NCBI GenBank assembly: GCA_030837305.1
Contig: JAUPKT010000369.1
Coordinates: 1-10,724 of the forward strand
Direction: 5' to 3'
Origin: Thermodesulfobacteriota bacterium
Lineage (GTDB): Bacteria > Desulfobacterota > Desulfomonilia > Desulfomonilales > Desulfomonilaceae
Length of the DNA stretch: 10,724 nt
Made by a program: the position numbers and the translations under genes. This document shows positions 1 to 6,893 of this stretch, piece after piece (the first letter of the stretch is position 1; each line of letters starts with the position of its first letter). The notes beneath the pieces are model-generated. The model searched no databases. It worked only from the letters and a program-made list of their open reading frames with translations, and was not told the DNA's origin.

Positions 1-125
1 TGTAGCGCTTTATCAGGCGATCCAAAAGCTTTGATCAATCGTGCGATTGACAGAGGACCAATTCCCGGAACACGCTCGAGAGCCAACCAATGAAACAACG
101 ACGACTGATTCTTGGATTCAGCCAC
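1..125 (-). CDS. dprA: DNA processing protein DprA, N-terminal part (cut by window edge)
   Basis: The first 41 codons of a minus-strand gene that continues past the left edge. From a GTG at 125-123 it reads MAESKNQSSLFHW, then LALERVPGIGPLSIARL, then IKAFGSPDKAL. The VPGIGP helix-hairpin-helix signature followed by a 'LxxAFGSPxxAL' stretch is the typical N-terminus of DprA/Smf. That family loads RecA onto incoming single-stranded DNA during natural transformation and is also widespread in non-competent bacteria. The Rossmann-like core lies outside the window, so the call rests on the N-terminal region only. GTG is chosen because GGAG lies at 138-135, nine bases upstream, and no in-frame ATG is nearby. 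The gene starts 54 bases after the LysM gene and is probably cotranscribed with it, an arrangement I recall from deltaproteobacteria. Confidence 0.85.
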   Translation of the reverse strand, partial: MAESKNQSSLFHWLALERVPGIGPLSIARLIKAFGSPDKAL

Positions 126-134
126 TACTTACAA

Positions 135-138
135 CTCC
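135..138 (-). promoter_or_regulatory. Ribosome binding site of dprA
   Basis: GGAG on the minus strand (within TTTGGAG), nine bases before the GTG start at 125. It decides the non-ATG start of dprA. Confidence 0.6.
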
Positions 139-179
139 AAATGTGCGTAAAGCTCGAGTCACAAAGTCAAAGGGGCAAG

Positions 180-1286
180 TCAATCTGACACACTCTTGAT
201 GATGTCCCCCGGCATGATTTCTTCCCTGGAGCGTGTTATCAGAAGACTAGAATTTTTTTCGAATGCTTTCAATACAATTCCTTCTCCCAAATAGGCATCA
301 GGTGTTGAAACCCATCTCGGAAAATACGGATCGCTAACCGGTTCTGCTGGTCTATATACGTTAACCAGAGTTCCGTCACGCACGCCATCGCATTCTCCAC
401 GATCAACGAAAACGATGTCATTTTCCAAGTTAATAGCCGTGGATGGATTGGCTTCCTTACTTGCAGAAACCACAATGGTGCCGGTAAACATTTTATGCGT
501 TTTTGAAGGGACAATCTGTCGTGTCCGGGGTGCATAAAAACAAATCTTGTCACCCCGCTCTATCTCAACATAACTTTCCAGTATAATACCGGTAATCAAG
601 TCATGTCCTGTGCTGGTTATTTCAACTTCCCCCACTACGTCGGTGAGATAACCTATTTCCCTATTTGCATTCACGGGATGATACAAAGGGCCACGGTCAC
701 GATATATTCCGAATCGATCACCAACGAGAACGACCTGCTTTTTCGAGGCACGGAAACGAACATAAATGAGGTCTCGCTCCAAAAACCGCTCTTTGTTCCT
801 TTCAATGCCTGAAACGATGTAGCCCCATGGTACTGTCGGATCCGAACTGAGTCTGTATCTAAAAAATTGCTTGTCGTAAGGGATGCCTTCAAAGGGCACT
901 TTGTTGACAAGATATCGGACATCGTCAGGAAGACCTGTTGGAGGAGTGTAGGTCTCGTCAGCAGCCCCCCGTGGGAGCTTTGATTCATAAAAAAACACCT
1001 TTGTCCCGGGGGAAAGCTCACTGTCTAATGGATTTGGAGAATTCCGGGCAGGAGATATCCACGGATTTTGACTCCAGAGAAGCTTTCCCAAACGCGAGTC
1101 GGAATAGTATTTTTCGGCAACACTGGAGAGAGAATCGCCTAACTGAGCAATATATTCCCCTACTGGGCGAGGGAAAATCTCAAAAGCGTATGAAGGTGCT
1201 TCAAGAAAGAGAGAAACCACAAGCACTGAGATCAGGCGAAGGCGTGTTGGTCCATTAAAAACCGTGGGGAGCGTCACAACCACCAA
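180..1286 (-). CDS. Exported LysM-domain protein with a duplicated C-terminal beta domain
   Basis: A 368-residue protein. Residues 15-35 look like a signal peptide (RLRL, a hydrophobic run, then APSYA before FEIF), so the product should be exported to the periplasm. Residues 44-100 form a LysM module (EYIAQLGDSLSSVAEKYY, ending SPGTKVFFY), a peptidoglycan-binding fold. The rest looks beta-rich and contains two related units. One runs from VVLVGDRFGIYR to VEIERGDKI (about residues 185-249). The other runs from DIVFVDRGECDGVRDG to REEIMPGDII (about 292-364). Both end with a '(I/V)xxGD(K/I)I' turn, and the style resembles FlgT C-terminal-like repeats. The start is uncertain: the longest reading begins at a TTG (1286-1284), with in-frame GTG codons at 1283 and 1277 and no ATG near. 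The gene has its own promoter and precedes dprA. A cell-wall-binding role is likely; the exact function is unknown. Confidence 0.85.
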   Translation of the reverse strand: MVVVTLPTVFNGPTRLRLISVLVVSLFLEAPSYAFEIFPRPVGEYIAQLGDSLSSVAEKYYSDSRLGKLLWSQNPWISPARNSPNPLDSELSPGTKVFFYESKLPRGAADETYTPPTGLPDDVRYLVNKVPFEGIPYDKQFFRYRLSSDPTVPWGYIVSGIERNKERFLERDLIYVRFRASKKQVVLVGDRFGIYRDRGPLYHPVNANREIGYLTDVVGEVEITSTGHDLITGIILESYVEIERGDKICFYAPRTRQIVPSKTHKMFTGTIVVSASKEANPSTAINLENDIVFVDRGECDGVRDGTLVNVYRPAEPVSDPYFPRWVSTPDAYLGEGIVLKAFEKNSSLLITRSREEIMPGDIIKSVSD

Positions 1287-1316
1287 CCTATGGTTTAATG
1301 TTGGCCACCAACCTAT
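1280..1316 (-). repeat. Two 12-bp direct repeats at the start of the LysM gene
   Basis: The plus-strand word CCACCAACCTAT occurs at 1280-1291 and again, identical, at 1305-1316, a 25-base period. On the minus strand it reads ATAGGTTGGTGG. The upstream copy begins about where transcription from the promoter at 1324-1352 should start. The downstream copy contains the TTG start codon and the following GTG. It could be an operator, a site acting in the leader RNA, or a chance duplication. Confidence 0.6.
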
Positions 1317-1323
1317 TTATATT

Positions 1324-1352
1324 AAAATAGTTTTTTCTGATACCGATGTCAA
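1324..1352 (-). promoter_or_regulatory. Sigma70-type promoter for the LysM-dprA unit
   Basis: On the minus strand a perfect TTGACA (1352-1347) is followed by exactly 17 bases and then TATTTT (1329-1324), four of six matches to TATAAT. Transcription should start near 1317, giving a leader of only about 30 bases before the LysM start codon. The promoter lies in the 171-base gap after the GlmS-like gene (1287-1457). That gap otherwise holds the 12-bp repeats and no convincing terminator. Confidence 0.65.
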
Positions 1353-1457
1353 GTGTTTTGGGGCCATAGCTCGATTCGATTACAAGACCGGAGCACGCGC
1401 GCTGACGTAGCACAGGTGAGCAAGTATGACCCAACAGCAGGGGGGAGTTATGTTGCG

Positions 1458-4400
1458 CTACTTCATCTTGCCCAAAACAAGGTTTTCAACGGGTGTGAGA
1501 ACTAGATCTCTCGGAGAAACGCTCCCGAGAAAATCATCGAGCGAATAAGTCTGAGTAGAGTCTTCCAATCTCTCAATTACATCATAATATCGATTCCCTA
1601 ATCCCTTTAACACTCCGAGCTTCTGCTGAAGAGATGCCTGCTCGGCGAACACCACGTGGAACAGGAGTAGCCCCATACAATCACCGTTTCTGTCGGGATA
1701 TAACGGAACAATAAGCAAACTTTCCTCTCCTAATCTTCCAGAACTCCATATTGCGCGTCGCATTCTGAGGGCAGTGCGTTTTGTGCCGCCTGCACAGCTC
1801 GGTTCGTCATAGCGCGACGATTTTATTTCGCAGATGCCGTATCTTCCCACTGTCTGGATATACGGGGAATCAGGTGGACACGCAGGCAGCAATCCCTCGG
1901 TATCCGGCAAGACCCTATAATACAAACCTCCCTCTACATCAGTAATGATGGGAGACAGGTTTCTCAGCATGCGCATGTCTGATTCTCTGATTTGATCGAT
2001 GCGTCCGCACAGTTTCTCAATTGCCATAAGTAAAATAGGAGTGAGTAATTCCTGCGGTCTGGAGATTCCTACGGTAACGGTTTTGGCCTGGTGCCGTATC
2101 GTATCGATGGGGCGAGTAACCTCCTCTAGAGCCCTCTTGAGAATGGCTATGCCTTCGGTAAGTGCATCAGAAGGTAGTTCCCTCCACTCGTAACTCCCCG
2201 TGGATTCATAATAGAGTGACAAGGCCGCCACCGTTGATGCGGGCAACGCAGCGTCCATCTCGCCTCGTCCGATCATTCGCATCAGTTCACTAAATGTCGA
2301 CCGGAATCCAGATGGATTCCAACGCGACGGATCATCCAGGGCTATAGTAAGCATGGAACGCAAATCTCGCAGTATTTCTGCTCTCGCGTCAATTGCCTTG
2401 GCAGCATAAAAGCCCCAGAGATGACCGGCGACGGTTGCCGGGACAAATCCCAAGCCTGCTCCGGTAGAAGGCACCATAATCATGCTCTCCGCGTACCCCT
2501 GGAAGCGATGCTCTCCGCGAGAACAAATAACCAGAGGCTTACCGTTATGGGCCTTAAATATGCTCACTTCCTTTACCGTATCTTGCACAATTTGCTCAGG
2601 TAGATCGTTGGCTACCACGATGGTGAGAGGTTCCGTCGACAAATCAATATGCTTCTTGTCCTCAGTGAAATCACAGGGTATGGATTTGTAACAAAGCTCG
2701 CTAAGTTTAATCCTGATCTCGTCGGCTGCTATCTTGTTGGGTCCGTTTCCAACTACTGCCCAATTCCTGCTGCTCGGTCCATACGTGTCCGCAACATCCC
2801 GTATGTGGTCCGACTGATCCAAAACCCATTGAACATCCGCTGGAAGCCTCTCAAGCTCCTCTATTTCCTGGTAGATTTCCTCATCCGTTAAACTGCCGAA
2901 TTCTTGAGCAAGCAGCAATGCTGTTAACTTTCCCGCTGCAATTTGAGAATAAAATGCTTTTGTCGAGGCGACGGCCATCTCAACGTCTCTCCCGTCACTC
3001 GTATAAAAATATGAGTCGGCCTTTTCCACCAGGGGCGAGTTGCGCCTGTTTACTATTGCATGAATCCATGCGCCCTGTGATCCCGCAAGATCCACGGTAC
3101 GATTTGTGTCAGTCGTAGTACCGCTTTGTGAAATGGCAATGAGCAATGTGTCATCCTGGGGTTCGTCAGAGGCAAATCCAGACATTTCCGAAGCCTTGTT
3201 CCAATCAGCTCTGATACGAGCCCTAGCCAATGCCTTGCCGACCAAATGTGCGATCCCCATTGCAGCAACCGAGGCTGTCCCCTGTCCTATCACCATCACT
3301 CGCCTGATCTGAGGCAAAGCCGAATCTCTCAAACGGCTCATGAGAACCCCAAAACTGTCATACCCCTCAGTATTAAAATGAATTTTCCCAGATGCTTTTC
3401 GATACTTGCCTTTGATTGTCTTCCGTACACTTGAAGGAGCCTCGCGAATCTCTTTCTCAAAGTAATAATCGTAACAGTCACGAAAGATATCTCGGGAATG
3501 AATATAAATTGTCTCTCTTCTTGGCTGAAAAGACTCCTTGTCCTCAAGATACCTCCCTCTAAACACGAAGTCCTTAGATTCCCGGCATTCCAGAATGACC
3601 TCTGTCCCACCATGCTCGGCTCCGGAGAGACCGTAAGAGGTTCTGGTGAGGGCAGCCAACCCGTAGACCTCGGAGGCCAGTATCACGCCTTCCCTGATCT
3701 TACCAACGAACAGACTCTGTCCACTCCCCTTTTGTGCGAGAAACAACGACTTTGGGGCAAGTGGATGCTGCATTACAACCGCCAAGGAACCCTCGCACAG
3801 ATTCATTAAGTCAGCGAAGCGATCTTCCAAGGGTCGTGTATGGTCTGTTCCCAAGCGAAAGGCTATGGGCAATATCTTGGCATCAGTCGTAACATTGGGA
3901 TCAATTGTGAAACCTCTGTCCTCCACGAGTCGAAACCGAAGATCTTGATAGTTATCGACGTCGCCATTGAGCACAAAGAGTGCCGGTCTGTCACCGAAAG
4001 TTGATTCATCCTCTTTGCCGGAAAGACTCCCATCGGTTGGGTGGCAGTTCGGAAGGCTGATAATCCCATTAGAGGCCCAGCGTGTATGAGAGATGACACT
4101 GATCTGACGAAGCCCGGGAGCCATCTCCCACAAGGCCTTATCTCCTCGAATTCTGTTTCTCAAGGCCGCAGTATTGTCTCCAAGTCGTCCTACCAAATTG
4201 GCTACCTTGTAAACAAAAGTTATCACCAGGGAGCCATCGGGATGAGTCAGTGCATGAACATTGCGCCGCACACCGTTTTCAACATCTTCGAGTCCAGGAG
4301 CACCAGCAAGCAGGGAGGGCCAATCTCCATTATTCCAAGCCGTCTCCTTGGAGAAAAGGCATTGTATGGAGATGCCCGCCGAGTCACGACCACGCACTTC

Positions 4401-4883
4401 CAGACGGTCCAAATTTCCCAAGACCTGCTCAGTAGTCCAGGCAAGGAAAGCCACCCCCTTATCCATTTGGATATCGGCCGCCTCTATAGGCATCAGCTCT
4501 TTGGCTCTCATCGCTCCGCCGACAACTTCCCGTTCCAACTGCCATATAAGGTCTCTGAGATGTTCCGAAACTCTCTCCAGATCTTCGGAAGGGCCTTGCT
4601 CGTTGATCACGTTCTCGACCTTTCGATATGAAGTCTCGAGAAGCTCTTTCAGGCAAGTGACACTCTCTAAAACACGTCCTCCATCCATTAAGCGCTTATG
4701 AAGCCCAAATGACATGAGGTCATCAAATTTGCTCGTCAGGTCCAAGAGAGTTCGTTCCACTGAATCTAGAGAGGATTTACCCCTCAACTCTATTCCCAAT
4801 TGGCTAACAGTCTCATCAATCCAGGAGAGATCGATATCAGCATCCCACGATTCACTACTCAATAGACCGGCAATTCCGCACAC
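1458..4883 (-). CDS. Oversized GlmS-like protein: glutamine amidotransferase plus two SIS domains, with extra segments
   Basis: This 1141-residue protein resembles glucosamine-6-phosphate synthase (about 610 residues in E. coli), which makes glucosamine-6-P from fructose-6-P and glutamine in the cytosol. It begins MCGIAGLL with the nucleophile Cys2. GATase landmarks follow: RGRDSAG (164-170), SHTRWASNG (265-273), NG at 306-307 and D334. SIS1 keeps SQSGTTTD (585-592) and VASTKAF (638-644). SIS2 keeps E722, K726, E729 and H745, aligned without gaps to E. coli E481, K485, E488 and H504. K934 in AKTVTV matches the Schiff-base Lys603. So all three steps (glutaminase, isomerase, transfer) look intact. 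Additions are a helical charged insert at about 10-143, extra length at 171-260, an insert at about 833-920, and a 200-residue tail after K934. His77 of E. coli is Asn272 here. Whether it is the cell's main GlmS or a specialised relative cannot be told. Confidence 0.85.
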   Translation of the reverse strand: MCGIAGLLSSESWDADIDLSWIDETVSQLGIELRGKSSLDSVERTLLDLTSKFDDLMSFGLHKRLMDGGRVLESVTCLKELLETSYRKVENVINEQGPSEDLERVSEHLRDLIWQLEREVVGGAMRAKELMPIEAADIQMDKGVAFLAWTTEQVLGNLDRLEVRGRDSAGISIQCLFSKETAWNNGDWPSLLAGAPGLEDVENGVRRNVHALTHPDGSLVITFVYKVANLVGRLGDNTAALRNRIRGDKALWEMAPGLRQISVISHTRWASNGIISLPNCHPTDGSLSGKEDESTFGDRPALFVLNGDVDNYQDLRFRLVEDRGFTIDPNVTTDAKILPIAFRLGTDHTRPLEDRFADLMNLCEGSLAVVMQHPLAPKSLFLAQKGSGQSLFVGKIREGVILASEVYGLAALTRTSYGLSGAEHGGTEVILECRESKDFVFRGRYLEDKESFQPRRETIYIHSRDIFRDCYDYYFEKEIREAPSSVRKTIKGKYRKASGKIHFNTEGYDSFGVLMSRLRDSALPQIRRVMVIGQGTASVAAMGIAHLVGKALARARIRADWNKASEMSGFASDEPQDDTLLIAISQSGTTTDTNRTVDLAGSQGAWIHAIVNRRNSPLVEKADSYFYTSDGRDVEMAVASTKAFYSQIAAGKLTALLLAQEFGSLTDEEIYQEIEELERLPADVQWVLDQSDHIRDVADTYGPSSRNWAVVGNGPNKIAADEIRIKLSELCYKSIPCDFTEDKKHIDLSTEPLTIVVANDLPEQIVQDTVKEVSIFKAHNGKPLVICSRGEHRFQGYAESMIMVPSTGAGLGFVPATVAGHLWGFYAAKAIDARAEILRDLRSMLTIALDDPSRWNPSGFRSTFSELMRMIGRGEMDAALPASTVAALSLYYESTGSYEWRELPSDALTEGIAILKRALEEVTRPIDTIRHQAKTVTVGISRPQELLTPILLMAIEKLCGRIDQIRESDMRMLRNLSPIITDVEGGLYYRVLPDTEGLLPACPPDSPYIQTVGRYGICEIKSSRYDEPSCAGGTKRTALRMRRAIWSSGRLGEESLLIVPLYPDRNGDCMGLLLFHVVFAEQASLQQKLGVLKGLGNRYYDVIERLEDSTQTYSLDDFLGSVSPRDLVLTPVENLVLGKMK

Positions 4884-4890
4884 GGTAAGG

Positions 4891-4896
4891 TCCTTT
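4891..4896 (-). promoter_or_regulatory. Ribosome binding site of the GlmS-like gene
   Basis: AAAGGA on the minus strand, seven bases before a GTG at 4883-4881. This fixes the start so that Cys is the second residue, as the N-terminal-nucleophile mechanism requires. The ATGs further upstream are out of frame. Confidence 0.65.
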
Positions 4897-4907
4897 CGGG
4901 TTTGTCA

Positions 4908-5906
4908 TCATTTTCCTAGGGGAGCATTTTGTTTCGGTAACGGTGAAGGCTTTGTCCTTATGGAAGGGGCAAGTGATGTTGGACGAAAAATTGTTTTCAG
5001 TTCCGTGAGAGTTGAGGAGGATATGAGGCCTTCAGCCTCCAATTTTGTTAATCGGTCTCGCTTTGTCTTCGCATCTGCTTTCAGGAACCCAGGATCAGAA
5101 ACCAGCAGTCGCCAGGCCGGCAGTTTCTCTAACTCTCTCTTGCTCTGCGCTGTTATGAGGCCTTTCTTTTCCCAGTCACGTAAACGCTCTAATCGTTCAA
5201 GGGGCGATGCGGATTGGTATTCGTTATCTAAAGCCAGGGCTTCAGCGGCAAGTACGCTCTCAACAGGCATCCTATAATGCCATCCAATGAGTTTTCCATC
5301 CTCCATTTTTTTCAGCATATTCAAGGCATCCAAAGGCCCGACAAAGCTGTCGCTTCTTGAACCGAAAATCACCGCACCTCCATAGAGTCGCGCATATGAC
5401 AAAGCCACAGAAGCTTCGACCAATTTTTTTTGTTCCAACTTTGAAATCAATTCCAGTCTCTTGATGGGAGAACTCTTGAGATAAGGTGTTTTGTTTACCA
5501 GATATTCCGCTAACAAAATACGGTTGAGGAAATCTCTCGGTATTTTGAGTTGTCCTAATTTGTCGTCACTGACGAATTCCGTCCAGCGTCTCAGACGATC
5601 CAAGGGATCAGAGGGTTCCCTCAAGTACTGATCTCCCCAGTCCAGCAGAGCAAATGACAGGTCGGTGTTCTTCAGCTTCTTTTCGTGCAATAAATCCGAA
5701 GCTAATCTCAAACTCGACAAAGGGTCTCTGCCCTTAAATTGCGGAGCATCAATAACTCCTGACACAATATCCACAATTTCGTAAGCCGGAACACCCGGCA
5801 CAGAGGCAAACAACAATCCCCACGCAAAACAGATGAGCATTCCCAACTGAAAGAATCTTCCCTTCTTGTGGGACAAAGATCCAAAATCTTTTTGATGACA
5901 ACCCAT
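4908..5906 (-). CDS. Exported protein of six tandem ~44-residue helical (SHOCT-like) repeats
   Basis: I do not recognise this protein as a named family. From the ATG at 5906 it has 332 residues; an in-frame TTG at 5939 would add 11. The N-terminus has a basic stretch (SHKKGRFF), a hydrophobic core (LGMLICFAWGLLFASV) and a likely signal-peptidase site after GVPA, so it is probably periplasmic. The mature part is helical and repetitive. Units begin (TTG numbering) at residues 72, 111, 157, 201, 245 and 289, each with the pattern (D/S/G)-P-L-x-x-L, about ten residues, then KL or GLI. The clearest unit has SPLERLERLRDWEKKGLI and looks like the SHOCT oligomerisation motif. Residues after about 320 are Pro/Lys-rich and probably disordered. 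The gene ends 24 bases before the GlmS-like gene, so the two are likely cotranscribed. Its role is unknown; oligomerisation or scaffolding is an inference. Confidence 0.75.
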   Translation of the reverse strand: MGCHQKDFGSLSHKKGRFFQLGMLICFAWGLLFASVPGVPAYEIVDIVSGVIDAPQFKGRDPLSSLRLASDLLHEKKLKNTDLSFALLDWGDQYLREPSDPLDRLRRWTEFVSDDKLGQLKIPRDFLNRILLAEYLVNKTPYLKSSPIKRLELISKLEQKKLVEASVALSYARLYGGAVIFGSRSDSFVGPLDALNMLKKMEDGKLIGWHYRMPVESVLAAEALALDNEYQSASPLERLERLRDWEKKGLITAQSKRELEKLPAWRLLVSDPGFLKADAKTKRDRLTKLEAEGLISSSTLTELKTIFRPTSLAPSIRTKPSPLPKQNAPLGK

Positions 5907-6031
5907 GTGGCCAGAGCCGGTTTCCTGATTGCTTTTCAACTGAAGGTCATCTTAGAATAAAAAGTTAGGCAAGCAAAGATTTTTTTCGGAACCTGAGGTG
6001 TCCATCCGGCCATGCTCAAGATCACTTTTCT

Positions 6032-6058
6032 TCCTACCATGATGTTATATTGGTAGGA
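6032..6058. promoter_or_regulatory. 8-bp inverted repeat upstream of the PHP gene, possible operator
   Basis: TCCTACCA at 6032-6039 and TGGTAGGA at 6051-6058 are perfect reverse complements separated by 11 bases that contain TTATAT. The AT-rich centre could be a -10 element (TTATAT 6045-6050 or TATATT 6046-6051) for the plus-strand gene starting at 6081, although I see no good -35. The site lies in the 174-base divergent gap between the repeat-protein gene and the PHP gene. A repressor operator or a leader hairpin are both possible. Confidence 0.5.
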
Positions 6059-6068
6059 CAAGAATGAG

Positions 6069-6073
6069 AGGAG
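6069..6073 (+). promoter_or_regulatory. Ribosome binding site of the PHP gene
   Basis: AGGAG, seven bases before the TTG at 6081. It supports a TTG start; the ATG at 6064 is out of frame and gives only a six-codon peptide. Confidence 0.65.
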
Positions 6074-6080
6074 AATTCTG

Positions 6081-6737
6081 TTGATCGACTTTCACACCCA
6101 TACACTCTTTAGCGATGGAGTCTTGAATCCCAGCGAGATGGTTCGACGTGCCCGCGTGAAAGGTTATCGAGCTATAGCTCTTACGGATCATGTTGACGGT
6201 TCCACGCTGGATTTCGTTCTGCCGAGGATAATTAAAGTATCCAGGGAACTCAATCATTTTCAGCCAACGATTGTAATCCCGGGGGTCGAAATAACTCATG
6301 CGCCGCCGGCACAAATCCCGGACTTGGTGGAACAAGCGAGAAAGTTAGGCGCTCGCGTCGTGCTGGTCCACGGCGAATCCCCCGTGGAGCCGGTGGAGCC
6401 CGGGACAAACCGTGCCGCTATTGAAGCAGGGGTAGACATCCTTGCGCATCCAGGCTTTATCAATTTGGAGGAAGTTCGATGGGCAGTACGGAATGGAGTC
6501 CGGCTCGAGATTACCGCAAGGTCCGGGCACAGCCTCACCAATGGGCATGTGGCGAGACTGGCTCGTCAAGCAGGTGCCCTCCTCGTAATCGATACAGATG
6601 CGCACGCTCCTGGTGATCTCATCACCCGGGAAAGAGCCGGGCAGATCCTCGTGGGAGCAGGTCTGGATGAGAAACAGGCTGAAGAAGTGCTTGCGAACAA
6701 CGAGAATTTGCTGCACACCGTTTTCCAGGCAGGATGA
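6081..6737 (+). CDS. PHP-domain metal-dependent phosphatase (histidinol-phosphatase-like)
   Basis: This 218-residue protein is a stand-alone PHP domain, the family of metal-dependent phosphoesterases that includes histidinol phosphatase and the exonuclease domains of some DNA polymerases. The metal-binding motifs appear in order: FHTHTLFSDG (H5, H7, D12), LTDH (D36, H37), PGVE (E70), VHGE (H97), LAHPG (H123), and DTDAHAPGD (D173, H175). GVRLEITARSGHSLTNGHV is typical of the short subfamily annotated as 'histidinol phosphate phosphatase domain-containing protein'. Length matches that subfamily. The start is a TTG with a good AGGAG; the H5/H7 motif sits right at the N-terminus as usual. No histidine genes lie nearby, so the substrate is open and a true role in histidine synthesis is not shown. 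It is cytoplasmic, with no signal peptide. Confidence 0.85.
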   Translation: MIDFHTHTLFSDGVLNPSEMVRRARVKGYRAIALTDHVDGSTLDFVLPRIIKVSRELNHFQPTIVIPGVEITHAPPAQIPDLVEQARKLGARVVLVHGESPVEPVEPGTNRAAIEAGVDILAHPGFINLEEVRWAVRNGVRLEITARSGHSLTNGHVARLARQAGALLVIDTDAHAPGDLITRERAGQILVGAGLDEKQAEEVLANNENLLHTVFQAG

Positions 6738-6768
6738 CTTGCGGTTCGCGGAGTCCATCACAACTATC

Positions 6769-6790
6769 ACAGTGAGAAAGATTTCACTGT
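6769..6790 (+). other. Short hairpin after the PHP gene
   Basis: ACAGTGAGA pairs with TTTCACTGT (nine pairs, one G-U) around an AAGA loop, 32 bases after the stop codon. There is no following T-run, so it is at best a weak or factor-assisted terminator or an mRNA end stabiliser. The rest of the 231-base gap before sppA holds only the sppA promoter and leader. Confidence 0.3.
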
Positions 6791-6893
6791 CATTAAAGAG
6801 CGGTCCCCATGTCGATCCTGGAATTTCCCGACGCAATTAGGGAGCCTGGTTCAAATCAGTGAAAATCACCGAACTTGCGGGCACTCCATATTT

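Noticed and set aside
1407..1460. GTAGC ... GCTAC pairing after the GlmS-like gene
   Set aside because: The arms are five bases with a loop of over 40 and no T-run, so it is not a credible terminator.
4041..4631. 196-codon plus-strand open frame inside the GlmS-like gene
   Set aside because: It is antisense to a clearly conserved coding region, has no recognisable motif and is best explained as a shadow frame.
4714..5277. 187-codon plus-strand open frame across the GlmS-like and repeat-protein genes
   Set aside because: It is antisense to both genes and crosses their boundary; its Ser/Arg-rich translation is typical of a shadow frame.
6064..6084. Six-codon ORF (ATG to TGA) overlapping the PHP start codon
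   Set aside because: It spans the ribosome site of the PHP gene and encodes only MRGEFC. A coupling leader is possible, but such a short frame is expected by chance.
6345..6836. 163-codon minus-strand open frame over the PHP gene
   Set aside because: It lies opposite the metal-binding motifs of the PHP protein and shows no domain of its own.
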